Origin: Anniella stebbinsi
Taxonomy: Eukaryota > Chordata > Lepidosauria > Squamata > Anniellidae
Assembly: GCA_029215795.1 (NCBI GenBank)
Contig: JARDYH010000006.1
Span: 22,335,501-22,399,500, forward strand
Length of the DNA: 64,000 nucleotides
Direction of reading: 5' to 3'
In this document: positions 34,848-46,550 of the stretch, piece after piece
Layout: every line of letters begins with the position of its first letter
Numbering within the stretch: the stretch's first letter is position 1
Notes under the pieces: model-generated
Told to the model about the DNA's origin: nothing
Database searches by the model: none
Seen by the model: only the letters and a program-made list of their open reading frames with translations
Program-made: the position numbers and the translations under genes

Positions 34848-35239
34848 CATAGGCGTGTACAAGGGGTGTGCTAGGTGTGCCCAGGCACACCCTAATATCT
34901 TAAGCAATAAGAACCTAATTGAGGGGGCCATTGAATAGGGATTCAGAGGAGGATCAGATGCAGCCAGAATGGTCCTCTGGCTGCTCTGCTGCCCTCCCCC
35001 AACAGCGCGCCATTGCTCCTGGTAGCTGGAACAAAAATAAATATTGCCTTGTGAGCCCTTCCTGCGACCAGTGTCACCACAAAGCCCCACTAATACTGGG
35101 CTGTCCCGAAGTCAGGCAAGCCAAATGTGGAGTAGGTCATCAGTGTCTACAGTATTTAATAAATTAATAAAAGTAATGTATTTTTTTTTAAAAAATCCCT
35201 GGGTGCACCCCTTAATGAAATGGGCTGTGTACACCTATG
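34848..35239. mobile_element. hAT-like element with CATAGG termini
   Basis: Left CATAGGCGTGTAC and right GTGTACACCTATG are inverted. The flanks CCACTGCA (34840-34847) and CCCCTGCA (35240-35247) are an 8-bp duplication with one mismatch. It contains the palindromic ggtgtgcccaggcacacc near its left end. No transposase. Confidence 0.78.
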
Positions 35240-35247
35240 CCCCTGCA

Positions 35248-35609
35248 TAAACAAGCATGGCTGTCACTAGAAATGTGAAGGGCAAAGGAGGAGAACCAGG
35301 GGTACAAAGCATTCTCGTGATATTCTGCAAGGTTTCCAAAATGCACCTTTTTAGAAAGCACCCTGGGTTGGGGTGGTGGTGTCTGCAATCAATTATAGTT
35401 ATATCTAGTTATATTAAAATGCTTTTATTAGTATGTATTTTAGTATGCTGCAAACTGCCTTAAGCCACAGAGAGGGAGGTTTTAAATTAACAAATACATT
35501 CGGATGTTTTCCTTTTTCAGACTCACTCTTTTGGCTATTATTGCCTTCTTCCTTTGCTACATTTCTGACCTAATTCAGTGTCAGAATTTTTGATGTAGCT
35601 GTGGCTTAC
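35248..35609. other. ECSCR first intron, nothing recognised
   Basis: Mixed sequence with no exon or repeat that I can support. Confidence 0.45.
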
Positions 35610-36118
35610 ATCTCATAGAATCATAGAATAGCAGAGTTGGAAGGGGCCCAAAAGGCCATTGAGTCCAACCCCCTGCTCAATGAAGGAATCCACCTTAAAG
35701 CATCCCTGACAGATGGTTGTCCAGCTGCCTCTTGAATGCTTCTAATGTGGGAGAGCCCATCACCTCCCTAGGTCATTGGTTCCATTGTCATATTGCTCTA
35801 ACAGTCAGGAAGTTTTTCCTGATGTCCAGCCGGAATCTGGCTTCCTGTAACTTGACCCATTATTCCGTGTCCTGCATTCTGGGTTGATCAAGAAGAGATC
35901 CTGGCCCTCCTCTGTGTGACAACCTTTCAAGTATTTGGAGAGTGCTATCATGTCTCCCCTCAATCTTCTCTTCTCCAGGCTAAACATTCCCAGTTCTTTC
36001 AGTCTCTCCTCATAGGGCTTTGTTTCCAGACCCCCTAATCATCCTCGTTGCCCTCCTCTGAACACACTCCAGCTTGTCTGCATCCTTCTTGAAGTGCGGT
36101 GCCCAGAACTGGACGCAA
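35610..36118 (-). mobile_element. CR1 LINE, short 5'-truncated copy
   Basis: Nearly identical in layout to 2530-3060. The octamer tail catagaatcatagaat is at 35615, then the minus strand encodes [15 protein letters not shown] and [10 protein letters not shown]. It stops abruptly at about 36118 within the motif for the RT thumb region. Confidence 0.9.
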
Positions 36119-37040
36119 CCTCGTGCAAAAACAGCGAAAAAATCTGTTAGGATATATTTATATAGGGAAGTGTTCATTTCCCTAAATTGTATGGTTTCTA
36201 AAGTAAAGTTTGTGAAATCTGATTTTATTTCTTTTCATTTTATTTCCAAATGGCCCACTCCTTTGCACATAATAACTAAAAGTTTTAAATATTCCAACTT
36301 AACTCAACAACATTTCTCTCTGACTTCTTGCACCTTTACAAAACTTTTATCCTTTCACTATTTTCCTGATAGAAAACTGCCTCACCCAAAGCAGCTATTG
36401 CTCTGTTGGGGGGAAAACCCATGATTTGCCACCATTTCCGGTGAACCAGGTCTTTAACCATGTCACCGGGATTTTTTTTTTTTTTGCATTTCATTCTCTT
36501 CTGACCTGAGAAAAAATATTATTTTTTAAATCCACACGTTTGTTTATACCTGACAGCTTAGAATAATACTTTATAAATCTCGTGAAATGGACATTAGTTC
36601 ATAAAACATAAATATGACAGTATTTAAAGTACCACAAAACTCTCTGTGGGTGGGTGGCTGGAGTCATGTTCAGACAAAGACTGGCTTTTTCAGCTACTCA
36701 ATTAGTGACAATGCCTTTTCTGCTACTTATGCTGAAACTGTTTCCCTTCTGTTTTATCACCCTCCCAATGGGATTTTATCAGGAGAAGAAGCGGTCTAGA
36801 ACAGAGTGTGCTAACTGTCCAGATTATTTCCCTATTCCAGAGGCCAATCAGCATTAAACCACTAACAAGCTAAAGCACTAATCTCTGTGGAGTTTCAGGG
36901 TCCCCATTAACCTCACCAAGTAATGATCCATCAGTGATAAAGGAGCTATACCAAATACCCCACCCACATATCAAATCCTCCTGGCATAAAAAAACCCCCT
37001 CTTCCTGACTGTTAAAGCAGTACGACATTGGAACCAATGA
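36119..37040. other. ECSCR first intron, nothing recognised
   Basis: A/T-rich sequence with a T-run near 36475. No exon or element identified. Confidence 0.45.
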
Positions 37041-37044
37041 AGTA

Positions 37045-37163
37045 GGGAGGTCATGGGCTCTCCCACCCTAGAGGACTTCAAGAGGCAGCTGGACAGGTGG
37101 TTGGACATGATGCCCTTATAGGCCCCTTCCAACTCTACTATTCTATGATTCTATGATTTTATG
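37045..37163 (+). mobile_element. CR1 3'-terminal fragment, plus orientation
   Basis: gacttcaagaggcagctggacagg ... ccttccaactctac followed by attctatgattctatgatt is the CR1 3' end with its octamer tail. Confidence 0.85.
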
Positions 37164-37565
37164 ATAAGCAGAACCCCAAATCAAGTGAGGCCCCTGTCAA
37201 ATGTGTGCAGCCAGGCTATAATTTGAGATAGGCCCATGGTTGCCATGGTACCCATGAAATCTTGAGCTACACCATATAAGCGGGCCCTGGCAAGGATATT
37301 GAAGCCCCTTAGAACAACTAGCCTTTGGGTCCCCACCTAGAGTCCCTACACTAGCTCAGGCAGGGTGAGTCTTAGACAGCAGGATGGACAGCAGACTAAC
37401 AAGAGCCTAATATCAGATACACACATATTTGAAACTAGGTGACCCTTCAACCAGATACCAGATGAGTAAAACCAAATCTTTATAGATGATGTCAACCCCT
37501 TGGTGTTAGTCTGAGAACACAGATGGACTTTGCTGAGAGAGATGGGTCCCCCTCCCCAACTCACT
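37164..37565 (-). mobile_element. L2 LINE endonuclease-region fragment
   Basis: Matches the part of the L2 copy at about 54100-54440 (ccatggtt.ccatgg..cccatgaaatc and cagcgggatg/cagcaggatg ... cagactaac), minus strand. Non-coding now. Confidence 0.6.
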
Positions 37566-38706
37566 TTACTCTGTTCATTCAGTATTCAGTCCTAAGTGGC
37601 AGCTGTCTTCCAATTTATGGACCTGGCATTAACAAAGACGTGCTTAAGGCTTGATGGTTTAGATTTCAGGGACAATTCTTTATAAAGGTTACACACATCA
37701 GAATCTGTTCTCTGACAGTATGTATTTTAGCCCTCAATAATGATGTCCGGCAGGCACCAACATTGCTTTGTTTTCAGCGTCAGCTAAAGACATTTTTATC
37801 CAAACAATTTTTTTCCTGAATGCCCAGTCATTCTTTTATTATAAAACTTAGTTTAAAATATTTGCATTTGTTTAAATTTTGATTGATTTTTTTTTTTTTT
37901 ACTGTTCAGGCATCCTTTTTATGTATAGAGTGGTTTCTAAGTTTTGGAAAATACGTACATTCATACATCCTGACTATGTAAGAAAAGAAGTATTGCTAAT
38001 GTTACAAAAATGTATCATTAGTATAATGATAATATAATTCATATTTACTGAATATAATCTATAGTTACAAACCTGATTTTAAAATCCTTTTGCATTTGAT
38101 ATCTTAAATTTATTCAGCATTTATTTTGTTTAGCAGCTCCATCAGGTTTTCTTCTACTAATAATTAAACCTGCGTGAAATGCCATCATCCAGTTGGTGAA
38201 ACAACCACTCTTTTGTTGCAAAAGTTTGTATCATTTCATATCATTTGTGTATAGTAGTGAATAGTAGTCAGTCTGTAATCCCCAAAAGCCAACATCTATT
38301 TATAGCACAATACAACAGCAGGAGGTTTGCGGACTGCAGCTCTTTCAAGCCAGATTTGTTCTTTTTCAGCCAATCAAGTGGAAAGAGACCAATTTGCGTG
38401 CTGAGTACTGCTTTAGTTTATCTCTCAATGCATTCATTTTGAGTCAGCACATAGGTGCATCTAGGCCAGCATTGTATCCTCTGACTGGCAAGTGCTCCCT
38501 AGAGTCCCAGGCAGACAGAAGTCTTGCCCAGTTCAGAAGATGTCTACCTCTAAATGCCCAGAACTGCAACTGAAGCATGCAAACCGTGTATTTGACTGCC
38601 AACAGCACCTGATTAAGGCTGAGACCCTCAACACACTTACTAGAGAGTAAGCCCCACTGACCAGGAGGACTCACTTCTAAGTAGGCATGCCTAGATTGCC
38701 CCTTAC
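37566..38706. other. ECSCR first intron, nothing recognised
   Basis: A/T-rich sequence; a short dispersed repeat fragment (agagagtaagccccactga) lies at 38640-38700 next to exon 1. Confidence 0.45.
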
Positions 38707-38782
38707 CTTGCAGAAGAACACAGCTCCATATCCACAAAAGCACCAGCAATTTTAAAGTTGTCATGGTGACTCCACTTGCCAT
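38707..38782 (-). CDS. ECSCR: ECSCR, first coding exon (signal peptide)
   Basis: The minus-strand ATG at 38782-38780 opens MASGVTMTTLKLLVLL followed by WIWSCVLLQ. This is a hydrophobic signal peptide, and the donor CAAG/gtaagg at 38706 leaves phase 1, matching the next exon. The remembered human start is MGTAGAMQLCWVILGF, with the same Met-6-residues-Met spacing, so I chose the upstream Met; the inner ATG at 38764 is an alternative. The whole gene spans at least 22 kb with six proposed coding exons (38782-38707, 34560-34447, 27946-27847, 19080-19047, 18978-18902, 16540-16506), giving a protein of roughly 145 residues. It is transcribed divergently from SMIM33. Confidence 0.88.
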
Positions 38783-39916
38783 TCCTTAGTGCCCTGCAGC
38801 TTTGTTCATTCCCTGATCAGAAAAAACAACAACAGGAGAAGAGAAGTTTGTCTGCATGGGCTGATTGTCCGAGGGCTTCCTGTGGAATAATGGAAGGAAA
38901 CAGGTTGGATCAACAAAGAGGCTGACGCTGTGGAATTCTTCTCCTGCCCATTAAAGTTTCCAAGGATGTGAGACAGAATTTACCAAATATAAAAGAAATT
39001 GCAGCACTGTTGTTCTCAGGAGAGTCTATATTTTACTTATGAGAAATCTGCGGAGAATGAAAATAGTAACAGAATGCGGAAACTTTTATTGCTAAGCCTG
39101 CTTTGAAGGTGGGACTAATAGCCTGTGCGCTAAGTTAGAAGTCAGCTGCTCTTGAAGCATAATAATTTTACCCATGGTGCTTGCTTTGGGCAAGCCCACT
39201 CCTCTCCTCCTCGTCCAGTCTTCAGAGCCCTTCACTGGTTCACAGTGTGTGTATGTGTATAGAACAGAGATCACATTTTAGAAATCGTTACCCAATAGAA
39301 TGCCTTCAATTCTGTCTTCTTTTTAAAGTTCCTTAGGGCACAATCCTATGGGTTGCCTTCTCGATGATCATAAGCCCCTGAACCCAGAGCATCCAATGCA
39401 ATGCGGGAAGAGCAGCAGAGGCTATTTTTGCCTTCCCATCATCCCGTCTTGCATTTTTCACTAGCTGGGCATTTTTGCACATCCAATTGGAGTACTTTGG
39501 AGGGGGAGAGAAGGAGGCTGGCAGAGGCACAGGATAGCTTGTATCCTGGCATCTACAATGTCCTCCCCTCTCTGCCCACTGAAACACTCCCTTCTCCTCT
39601 TTTCCAAGGTTGCATTCTTGACCTTGGAGAGCAGCTGGTGTAGTTATTTCCATGCAGGCTATGAGTGGGGGTTGGAGCTCTGATTCCCCTTTCCAAGGTT
39701 GAAGTGTTGTCTCCAACCTCAGAGCGTGGTTGGAAACCTGAACAGGAAGCATTCCACACTGCAACAAGGACCTATTTATTTCAAGACTTATTTTCATTTT
39801 ACTTCCTTGACCTGAAAGCCCTAAGCTGTACTGCTCAGGATTCAAAAGTAACAAGTCTTGCTTCCCCACCCCTCAACTTTAAAAATAGAAGAGTATCAGA
39901 CAGCAACGAATAGCAA
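38783..39916. other. Upstream region of ECSCR, no element resolved
   Basis: Should include the ECSCR 5' UTR and promoter, but no TATA box or CpG island is obvious. A dispersed repeat (ttagggcacaatcctatgg ...) occupies about 39335-39760; open frames in it look accidental. Confidence 0.4.
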
Positions 39917-39970
39917 TTCATTCATTCAATCAATCAATCAATTTTATTATAATGATCACAAGACCAGCAG
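39917..39970 (-). mobile_element. 54-bp severely truncated LINE 3' end with 15-bp TSD
   Basis: The insert, read on minus, ends ATAATAAAATTGATTGATTG and is exactly flanked by AGCAACGAATAGCAA (39902-39916 and 39971-39985). The TTGA-repeat tail resembles the 3' end of the element at 41252-43803. Confidence 0.85.
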
Positions 39971-39985
39971 AGCAACGAATAGCAA

Positions 39986-41236
39986 ACCACAAGGTGAGTA
40001 AGTAACAGAATCTTTCCAAATCAGTTGCAACATCCCAGCCACTTAAAAACAAACAAACAAAAAAAACCCACCTCTGACAACTCTCCACCCACGCCTCAAT
40101 CCCCAGCAGCAGACAATTATGTGTGGGTGAATTCTGTTATGTGTTCCCCACTCCTCTGAGTGGGGAAAAACCCCAGGCTGAGTGCTACAGTGTTTAGTCC
40201 CCTTTTGGATGACAGAGCACTGGAAATGTCTGGTGATGTTGTAATGTTTACTTTATTTACAAATATACGAGCAGAGCATAGTAGAGGCAAACAGGCACTC
40301 CTATAAGCAAATATCACAACCAAGAACTAGCTGTCAGATTCCCAGAATGCAACTTCTGCCGTCAGCTCTAAAGCTGCACCTGGGCTTAAACTCTCCCTGT
40401 TCTCTCTCTGCCTTCAAAGTCCTCAACTGATGCTGGGCAGTTTCCTTGACTTGCTGGGGAATGACAGAACTGCCCAGATGGGCTCTGGGTTGGCTTGGAT
40501 GCCTCTCTCTGACCAGGCTTTGGCCTTCTGCTGCTAAGACAAAGAGGCAGGCTGAGTATTAAAAGGCTTTGTCCTGCCCCTCACTTTTATTAACTGCCCT
40601 CTGGGGTGGATGAACCACTTCCAGGCTGAGTTGACACTTCTACAGGGATTCAGGTAAAGGAATTCTCCCGTCCAATATTGGTGAGTGTGGGGTTTGATGG
40701 TGCCATGCTGTGCTGCCAATGAGGACCAGATGGTGAGGGGTGCACTCTGGATTTCTCAACCACATTCCACCACATGGAAGCACATCTATAGATCTTCCAT
40801 ATTGGTTATGATGTGAGGATCAGCCCACATTATTCTCATAACATGCTGCACAAATAGAAGTCATGGTTATTCCTTTGTTTTCCCAAATTGTCCCCATTGA
40901 TGGCTGCAATCAGATTCCTCTGTTTTTACTGTGGTTCATAATGGTCTCAGCTTGTTTCTTATATATTTAAGGATGAGCAGGATTTCCCATTCTGTACCTT
41001 TATTGTTTTGTGGATTGGGTCTGCCCTGTGTTGCACTCTTTCTGAATTCTAGTTTAACAGGCAGAATTTCTAAAATCAATCCCAGAATTAGATTATAAAT
41101 AGATTGCTATAGCATTCTAGTCCTTCAGTTCATTTTGTCTATGCACTGTGCTATCAGTGTGACTGTGTGCAACAGTTTTGACATGATAGTACTTATTATT
41201 ACATCATATCACTTTTTTGGGGCAAACTTTTATTAA
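39986..41236. other. Intergenic, nothing firmly recognised
   Basis: Includes a block at about 40170-40740 with repeated short motifs that could be an old LTR or MITE, but no ends or duplications were found. Confidence 0.4.
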
Positions 41237-41251
41237 TGTATATAAATGCAT

Positions 41252-43803
41252 ATGAAGAAGGGTATAGCTGATTATGAGAAGCTGATTCAGGCATTGAATT
41301 ATAGATTATGAAAGGAAACTACTGATACAAATGGACTAAGAGTATGGGAAACAAAAGGCTGAACCAGGAGTGTGATGAGAGTAGGAAGAGGATTCAACTT
41401 ATATATTGGTCATACTGGCAAAATAATGAGCGTCAATTACCACAATCATATTATGACCAAAAGAAAAAATATAAAAAGCTTTTACAAAAAAAAAAAGTGA
41501 TGCGGACAAAGAGGCGTGGCAATTACTTATTGGGGCATCGGTCACCAATAACACTAAATCTTTCTGGCAGATAGTGAGAGGAGCTATAAATTATCCCAAT
41601 GGTAATAATGAGTGTCACATTTCAGCGACCACCTGGGAGAACCATTTTGGGATGGTCAATAGCGACTGCCAATCTATAATCCTTTATCCTAGTTTGCCCC
41701 CGGATTCTGCAGAATGGCCAAATTTAAAAACTGAAGAAGTAGAGGTGCTAATAAGTAAACTAAAGCAGGGGAAGGCACCCGGGCCAGATGGCATTCCCCC
41801 GGAAATGTTAAAAAAATAACATTTCCTGGTGGTCACCACTGTTGGCAGCCCTTTTTACATCAATAAATAAAATTGGCTTAATTCCAACTTCCTGGCGAAT
41901 GGCCTTTATTATTCCAGTTTATAAAAAAGGCCCCAAGGAGGATCCATCAAACTATCGCCCTATTAGTCTCCTCTCTGTAGTAGGGAAGCTATATGCCAGT
42001 TTCTTAAATACAAAGCTGAAAGACTGGATCAACGAAAAAGAAGTTTTGAGAGTAGAACAGATTGGCTTCAGAGCTGGCTGTTCAATGTACGATCATTCAC
42101 TAGTTCTGGCTCGTCTAGCATATAAATATTCTGCTCCTAAGGGAGGTAAGCTATTTACGGCCTTTGTTGACCTTAAATCCGCATTCGATTCAATATCACG
42201 AGATTGTTTGTGGTCTAAATTGGAACAGAACGCTACTGACAGTAGACTGCTTTTTTTGATCCAATCCCTATATTTCAGTACATCAGCCCAGGTCCGTTGC
42301 AGTAGACAGGGACATGTAACAAATAAAATCATGACTACTAGAGGTGTTAGGCAGGGGTGTGTCCTTGCCCCTACCCTATTTAACCTATATTTGGCAGACC
42401 TCCCTTCTACGTTGGCGCACATACCGTCTCACTCACCGAAAATTGGGCAAACTAAAGTCTCTCTTCTTCTCTATGCAGACGATGCGGTTTTATTGTCCCA
42501 GACACGTCTGGGCCTTAAAAGACTATTAAATGGCTTCGCTGAATACTGTAAAATAAATTCTTTAATAATTAATTACACTAAAACCAAAGTGTTGGTTTTT
42601 TCAAAAAGACAGGTGAGATTTAAGTGGTCAATGACAGGGAACAGAGTTGAACAAGTCAATTCATATAAATACCTAGGGATATGGTTTCATGAGGCACTTA
42701 GCTGGAAGGTCCATGAAAAATATATTAAAACCAGATCTGAACAAAGTACTGGAGCATTAACTCGTTTTTTTTTTATTTTTTACAAAGGGTGGGAAATATA
42801 TTAATGCTGCTACCCAGGTATATAAGTCTATTACTGTGTCCCAAATTCTGTTTGGATCGCCCATCTGGTTTCCACATTCAAATAGCACTCTCGAAGGAAT
42901 CCAACATCTTTTCCTAAGGATTATCTTTGGTTTTCCCAGATGTGTTTCAGGAATTACTTCGAATTTAGAAGCAGGTCTTAATTCGTTAAAATGTGTAGCC
43001 TGGATTTATTCAATTCATTTTTGGCTTCGTTGCTGTTTACTGAGTCCCCTTAATTCCTTGGCATCTAAAGAATTCTCCGACACTTTTGTATCCCTTTGGA
43101 TCAAAGCTGTTGAGGAAAAAATTGCCACCATTGGTCTTTCACCTTCATATCTGTTAATGTTGGGATTTGAAAAAACCAGTGTAATTACCAAGCAAAGACT
43201 TTTGGACATAGATAGGCAGGAGCTCCTTGGAGCTGCATGGGGTCCCTGTTCCCCACAATCTCTGGGGCTGAAATTTCAATCTGGTGGGGACGGTATGCTC
43301 TATCTAAAATGGCTATCCATCCCAAAGTATAGAAAAGCTTTTTCCTTAGCCAGGTCCAATGTCCTTCCCAATGTCCTTAGAGGGGAGATACAAGAGAATT
43401 CCACGGCACAATAGATGTTGCCCTTGCAATAATATAGCGGTAGAGAGTATTGAACATGTCTTGTTTTCTTGTAGCTATTACTAACAGGCAAGAGTAGATT
43501 TAATTTGGCCAATCACACAGCTCCTACCGGGCCGATCTACTGATTCGCTTTTAATTATTCTATTACAGGGTACAAACAAATATATAACTGAACAGGTTGC
43601 CAAGTTTCTGGATCAGGCTATACTGACTAGAGCAAGAGTCGATAGTGGATCCTGTTAAAGTTATAAATATTTTATGTAAGGTATCAATATATTTCCCATG
43701 TCATCTTATTATGCTTTTAATTGCTGTTATTGGTTTTTAATTGGTTTAAATATTTTATATGTTATACCTTCGGTCTATTGACTGTAAATAAAGGTTGATT
43801 GAT
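41252..43803 (+). mobile_element. Non-LTR retrotransposon, 5' truncated, with perfect 15-bp TSD
   Basis: Flanked by TGTATATAAATGCAT (41237-41251, 43804-43818). Plus-strand frames give a reverse transcriptase: KQGKAPGPDGIPPEMLKK (41760), VYKKGPKEDPSNYRPISLL, FVDLKSAFDSI, GVRQGCVLAPTLFNLY and LLLYADDAVLLS. A C-terminal domain follows with a Cys/His cluster (CNN ... ESIEHVLFSC). A stop near 41817 and frameshifts near 42800 and 43410 break it. The 3' end has AATAAAGGTTGATTGATT. It lacks the TTAAAA and poly(A) features of L1 and the octamers of CR1; I cannot place the clade (I/Vingi-like or related). Confidence 0.88.
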
Positions 43804-43818
43804 TGTATATAAATGCAT

Positions 43819-44491
43819 GGGTAAAACCACACACACACACAAAAGAATCTTGATGCAATCGATCAAATCACATCCAATGGCAATCACATCAGAATGGCTG
43901 TTTCGCAAGGCTTTATAAATATGGGAATGCATATCTGTCACAGCATGGAGGGAGGTGTGAATGAAATCCAAAGCTGTGGCACATTGCAAATGTGCAGTCT
44001 TGATTCAAATAAAAAACAGAACAAGGGAAGATTTCTAATGCATTGGTTCCACTTTGGAAACATGACCAGCAAATTCAGAACTCCAAATTCCAAGGGAGAA
44101 ATAAAATGAGGAGAATTTTGAAAGTATTCCTATTCATTCTCTTGCTCATACAAGACCATGTCTTGATGGTGCTGCGTCGGCGCTGCAAGGCCTTGACCTC
44201 CTGCATTGGTGCTCCTTCCCGTCATCTGCATGGCAAGGAGCGCAAGTACAGGATTTGTGGGAAGGAGCTTGGCAAGGTGAGTCCCAGCAGCAGCGGGGGC
44301 AGCAACAAGCCATGGTTATTGTTTCTTGACTCAAAGAAAGGAGAGAATTAGGATGGGGGAAGGGAAAGGCATGGCTGGAATGAATGAAAACCCTACTCTC
44401 TGTGTGGGTGAGTACAATTCTGCTGCCCTGTGTCTTTTTGTTTATGAAAGGAACCCAAAAGCAACCTGCTGACTGCCTTGGGAATAAAAAA
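43819..44491. other. Intergenic, nothing recognised
   Basis: Contains a short CA run near 43831; overlapping open frames have no supportable content. Confidence 0.45.
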
Positions 44492-44967
44492 TAGGGCTGT
44501 GTACGGATTCGGATCTGGATCCCGAAACTGGAGCAGATTAGGCTGGTCCGAGCCTCCCAATCTGGATCCAAACTGGATTGGGCCCGGATCGGGCCAGACC
44601 GGATCCACAATCCCCGCTCTCCCCACTCTCCCCCTCCCTCCCCCCACTTTTCGTGCTTACCTGCTGCCTCCTCCCTGTCGTCCCCTCTCCTCGCTGTGTG
44701 CTGCTGCATTTGCCAGTTGCAGTGGGTTATGTCATCACCCAACACGAGTGGAAATGCGGTGGCACACAGCGAGGAGAGAGGACGATGGCAGGACGACACA
44801 GAGGAGGCAGCAGGTAAGTAGGGAGAGTGGGCGGAGGGAGGGGGAGAGCGGGGAGAGTGGAAGGGAGTGCTGTGCATGGATCTGGATCGGATCCGAGTCT
44901 GATTGGGCCCGATACGGACCTGACAGATTGGGATCCGGATTGGATCGGGGGTCTGTGCACAGCCCTA
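44492..44967. mobile_element. hAT-like palindromic element, copy 2, perfect 8-bp TSD
   Basis: Termini TAGGGCTGTGTAC and GTGCACAGCCCTA; flanks ATAAAAAA on both sides (44484-44491, 44968-44975). Long inverted arms run from cttacctgctgcctcc (44656) to ggaggcagcaggtaag (44803) around a central ttatgtcatcaccc. GGATC/GATCC repeats fill the outer parts. The long open frames over it (for example 44478-45251) are composition artefacts. Confidence 0.93.
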
Positions 44968-44975
44968 ATAAAAAA

Positions 44976-45250
44976 AGTGATTTACTTTTGCTGAGACATG
45001 GCAGCTTGCTGTTCCTTGAGGCAAAGAAATTAAACAGGAGAAAGGAGCGAACTGGCCCCATTCATATTCAAAGGTGTGGAGATACTGAGATACACATTTC
45101 CACATACAAACCCCTTGATCAGTGTAGGGAGAAGCAAAAGGGTAACTCTTTCATTTCTTTACTCTCCCGTAAGGGTGGAGATGTAAAACATCTTGCCCTT
45201 TTTCCCTGCTCCTGCACCCACCCCTTGTCTTTGCTCCCCTCTGCTGCTTG
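44976..45250. other. Intergenic, nothing recognised
   Basis: Short spacer between two repeats; no exon. Confidence 0.45.
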
Positions 45251-45720
45251 AATCTGGGAAGATGTGTTTACAAAGCCCTGATCATTCACTCCTATGCACG
45301 TCTGGAAAAGCACCCCCCTTCCACTTGTCCTGGTGCATCGCGGGCTCTCATCGTTGTTCATTTTATTTTTAATCTTTGTTTAATCGTGCTTCTCAGCTGG
45401 CCCGCAGAGGCGCAGAGGCAATGCAGCAGCTAGCCGGCTTGCTCGGGTGCCCCTTCCCCATCACTGCCCGATGACCAATCATGGTTAGCCATTGGCCAGG
45501 GACACACCTCCGGCGCAAAGCCGGGGGATGACGACAGACAGGAGATGCGGGGTCTGTGCATCCCTGGCATGGAAAAGTCATGGGAAGTACCCAACTTTTT
45601 TAAAAGCGGAGCTTTGGGGTTTGCCCCTGGATGGCTTTGCGATGGCAGCTGCATCATGTAGATGACCTGCCGCCACTCTGAATCCACCCCGGGGCAAACC
45701 ACTCGTCAAGTCATGACATG
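45250..45720. repeat. Dispersed non-autonomous element D, copy 2
   Basis: Shares with 32270-33290 the motifs gatggc..tgcgatggcagctgcatc and gaatccaccccggggcaaacc, plus a pyrimidine-rich hairpin region (acccaacttttttaaaag). Confidence 0.45.
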
Positions 45721-45799
45721 TAATGAAAGTCCAGTCACTGAACATAGATTCCAACCATGAGAAAGACAGTTTTGCATGGGATTGGCATGGGAAAAGGCA

Positions 45800-45968
45800 G
45801 GGTTGTGCCACAGTGGCAGAGCACATGCCTTGCATATAGAAGTTCCTAGGTTCAATCCCTGACATCTCTACATAGGCCTGGGGAAGACCACTGACCATTA
45901 CCCTGGAAAGCTGTGGCCTATCAATGTTGACAATATTGAGCCTGATTTAAAGCAGCTTCCTATGTTCC
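45800..45968 (+). mobile_element. tRNA-derived SINE
   Basis: The head gccacagtggcagagcacatgccttgcat has an A-box-like start and ggttcaatccc is a B box. The body gacaatattgagcctgatttaaagcagcttcctatgttc matches the common squamate SINE. The cloverleaf is not intact. Confidence 0.75.
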
Positions 45969-46205
45969 TGGATTTTTTTTTAAAAGGCGGATGCTGGATC
46001 GCTCATGCACTGTTATTGCTCCGCAAATAAGATCAGGTCATTTGGAACCTAAAATTCAGGGAGAACTTTACATGTTCTGATAAATGGTGAATTTGGGGGG
46101 TAGATAACCAAAGCAATCTGTTAATGTTGCCCTGTTTCATTGCGTACATTGAAAAACTGTTTTTATTTGTCACAGGTGAATACTCTTCCTTCCTAACCTT
46201 CAGCA

Positions 46206-46518
46206 ATGAATTTCTCCATTGCACACAATCCACTGAGGCAATACGAAGTCCAGGGCTTTGTTGACTTTACCCCAGGCTCTGTCACAACTAGGAAAGGAGA
46301 TGGCCTTGCCATGATCTCCATCATTGTCGCCATCTTTGTCTTCTTGGCTATTATCATTATTGTGACAGTTCATTACGGCCCACAGCTACGAACAGTACAG
46401 ATCACTCTTTACCATGAGCCTCTGCTGCAGGGCATGGATAATGGGATCCACTTGACAGAATGGAAGAAACTAGGTTCTCAGAGAAAATGTAACATGCAAT
46501 CTGGTCTGACTTTGGAGA

Positions 46519-46550
<32 letters not shown>

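Noticed and set aside
39333..39869. 178-codon minus-strand open frame near ECSCR
   Set aside because: Covers a dispersed repeat and has no recognisable domain, signal peptide or splice context.
44478..45251. 257-codon plus-strand open frame, with long frames on the opposite strand
   Set aside because: It lies over the palindromic hAT-like element and is a product of GC-rich inverted repeats lacking stop codons.
45800..45875. Possible tRNA gene
   Set aside because: A and B boxes are present but the cloverleaf is not, and the downstream body is that of a SINE.
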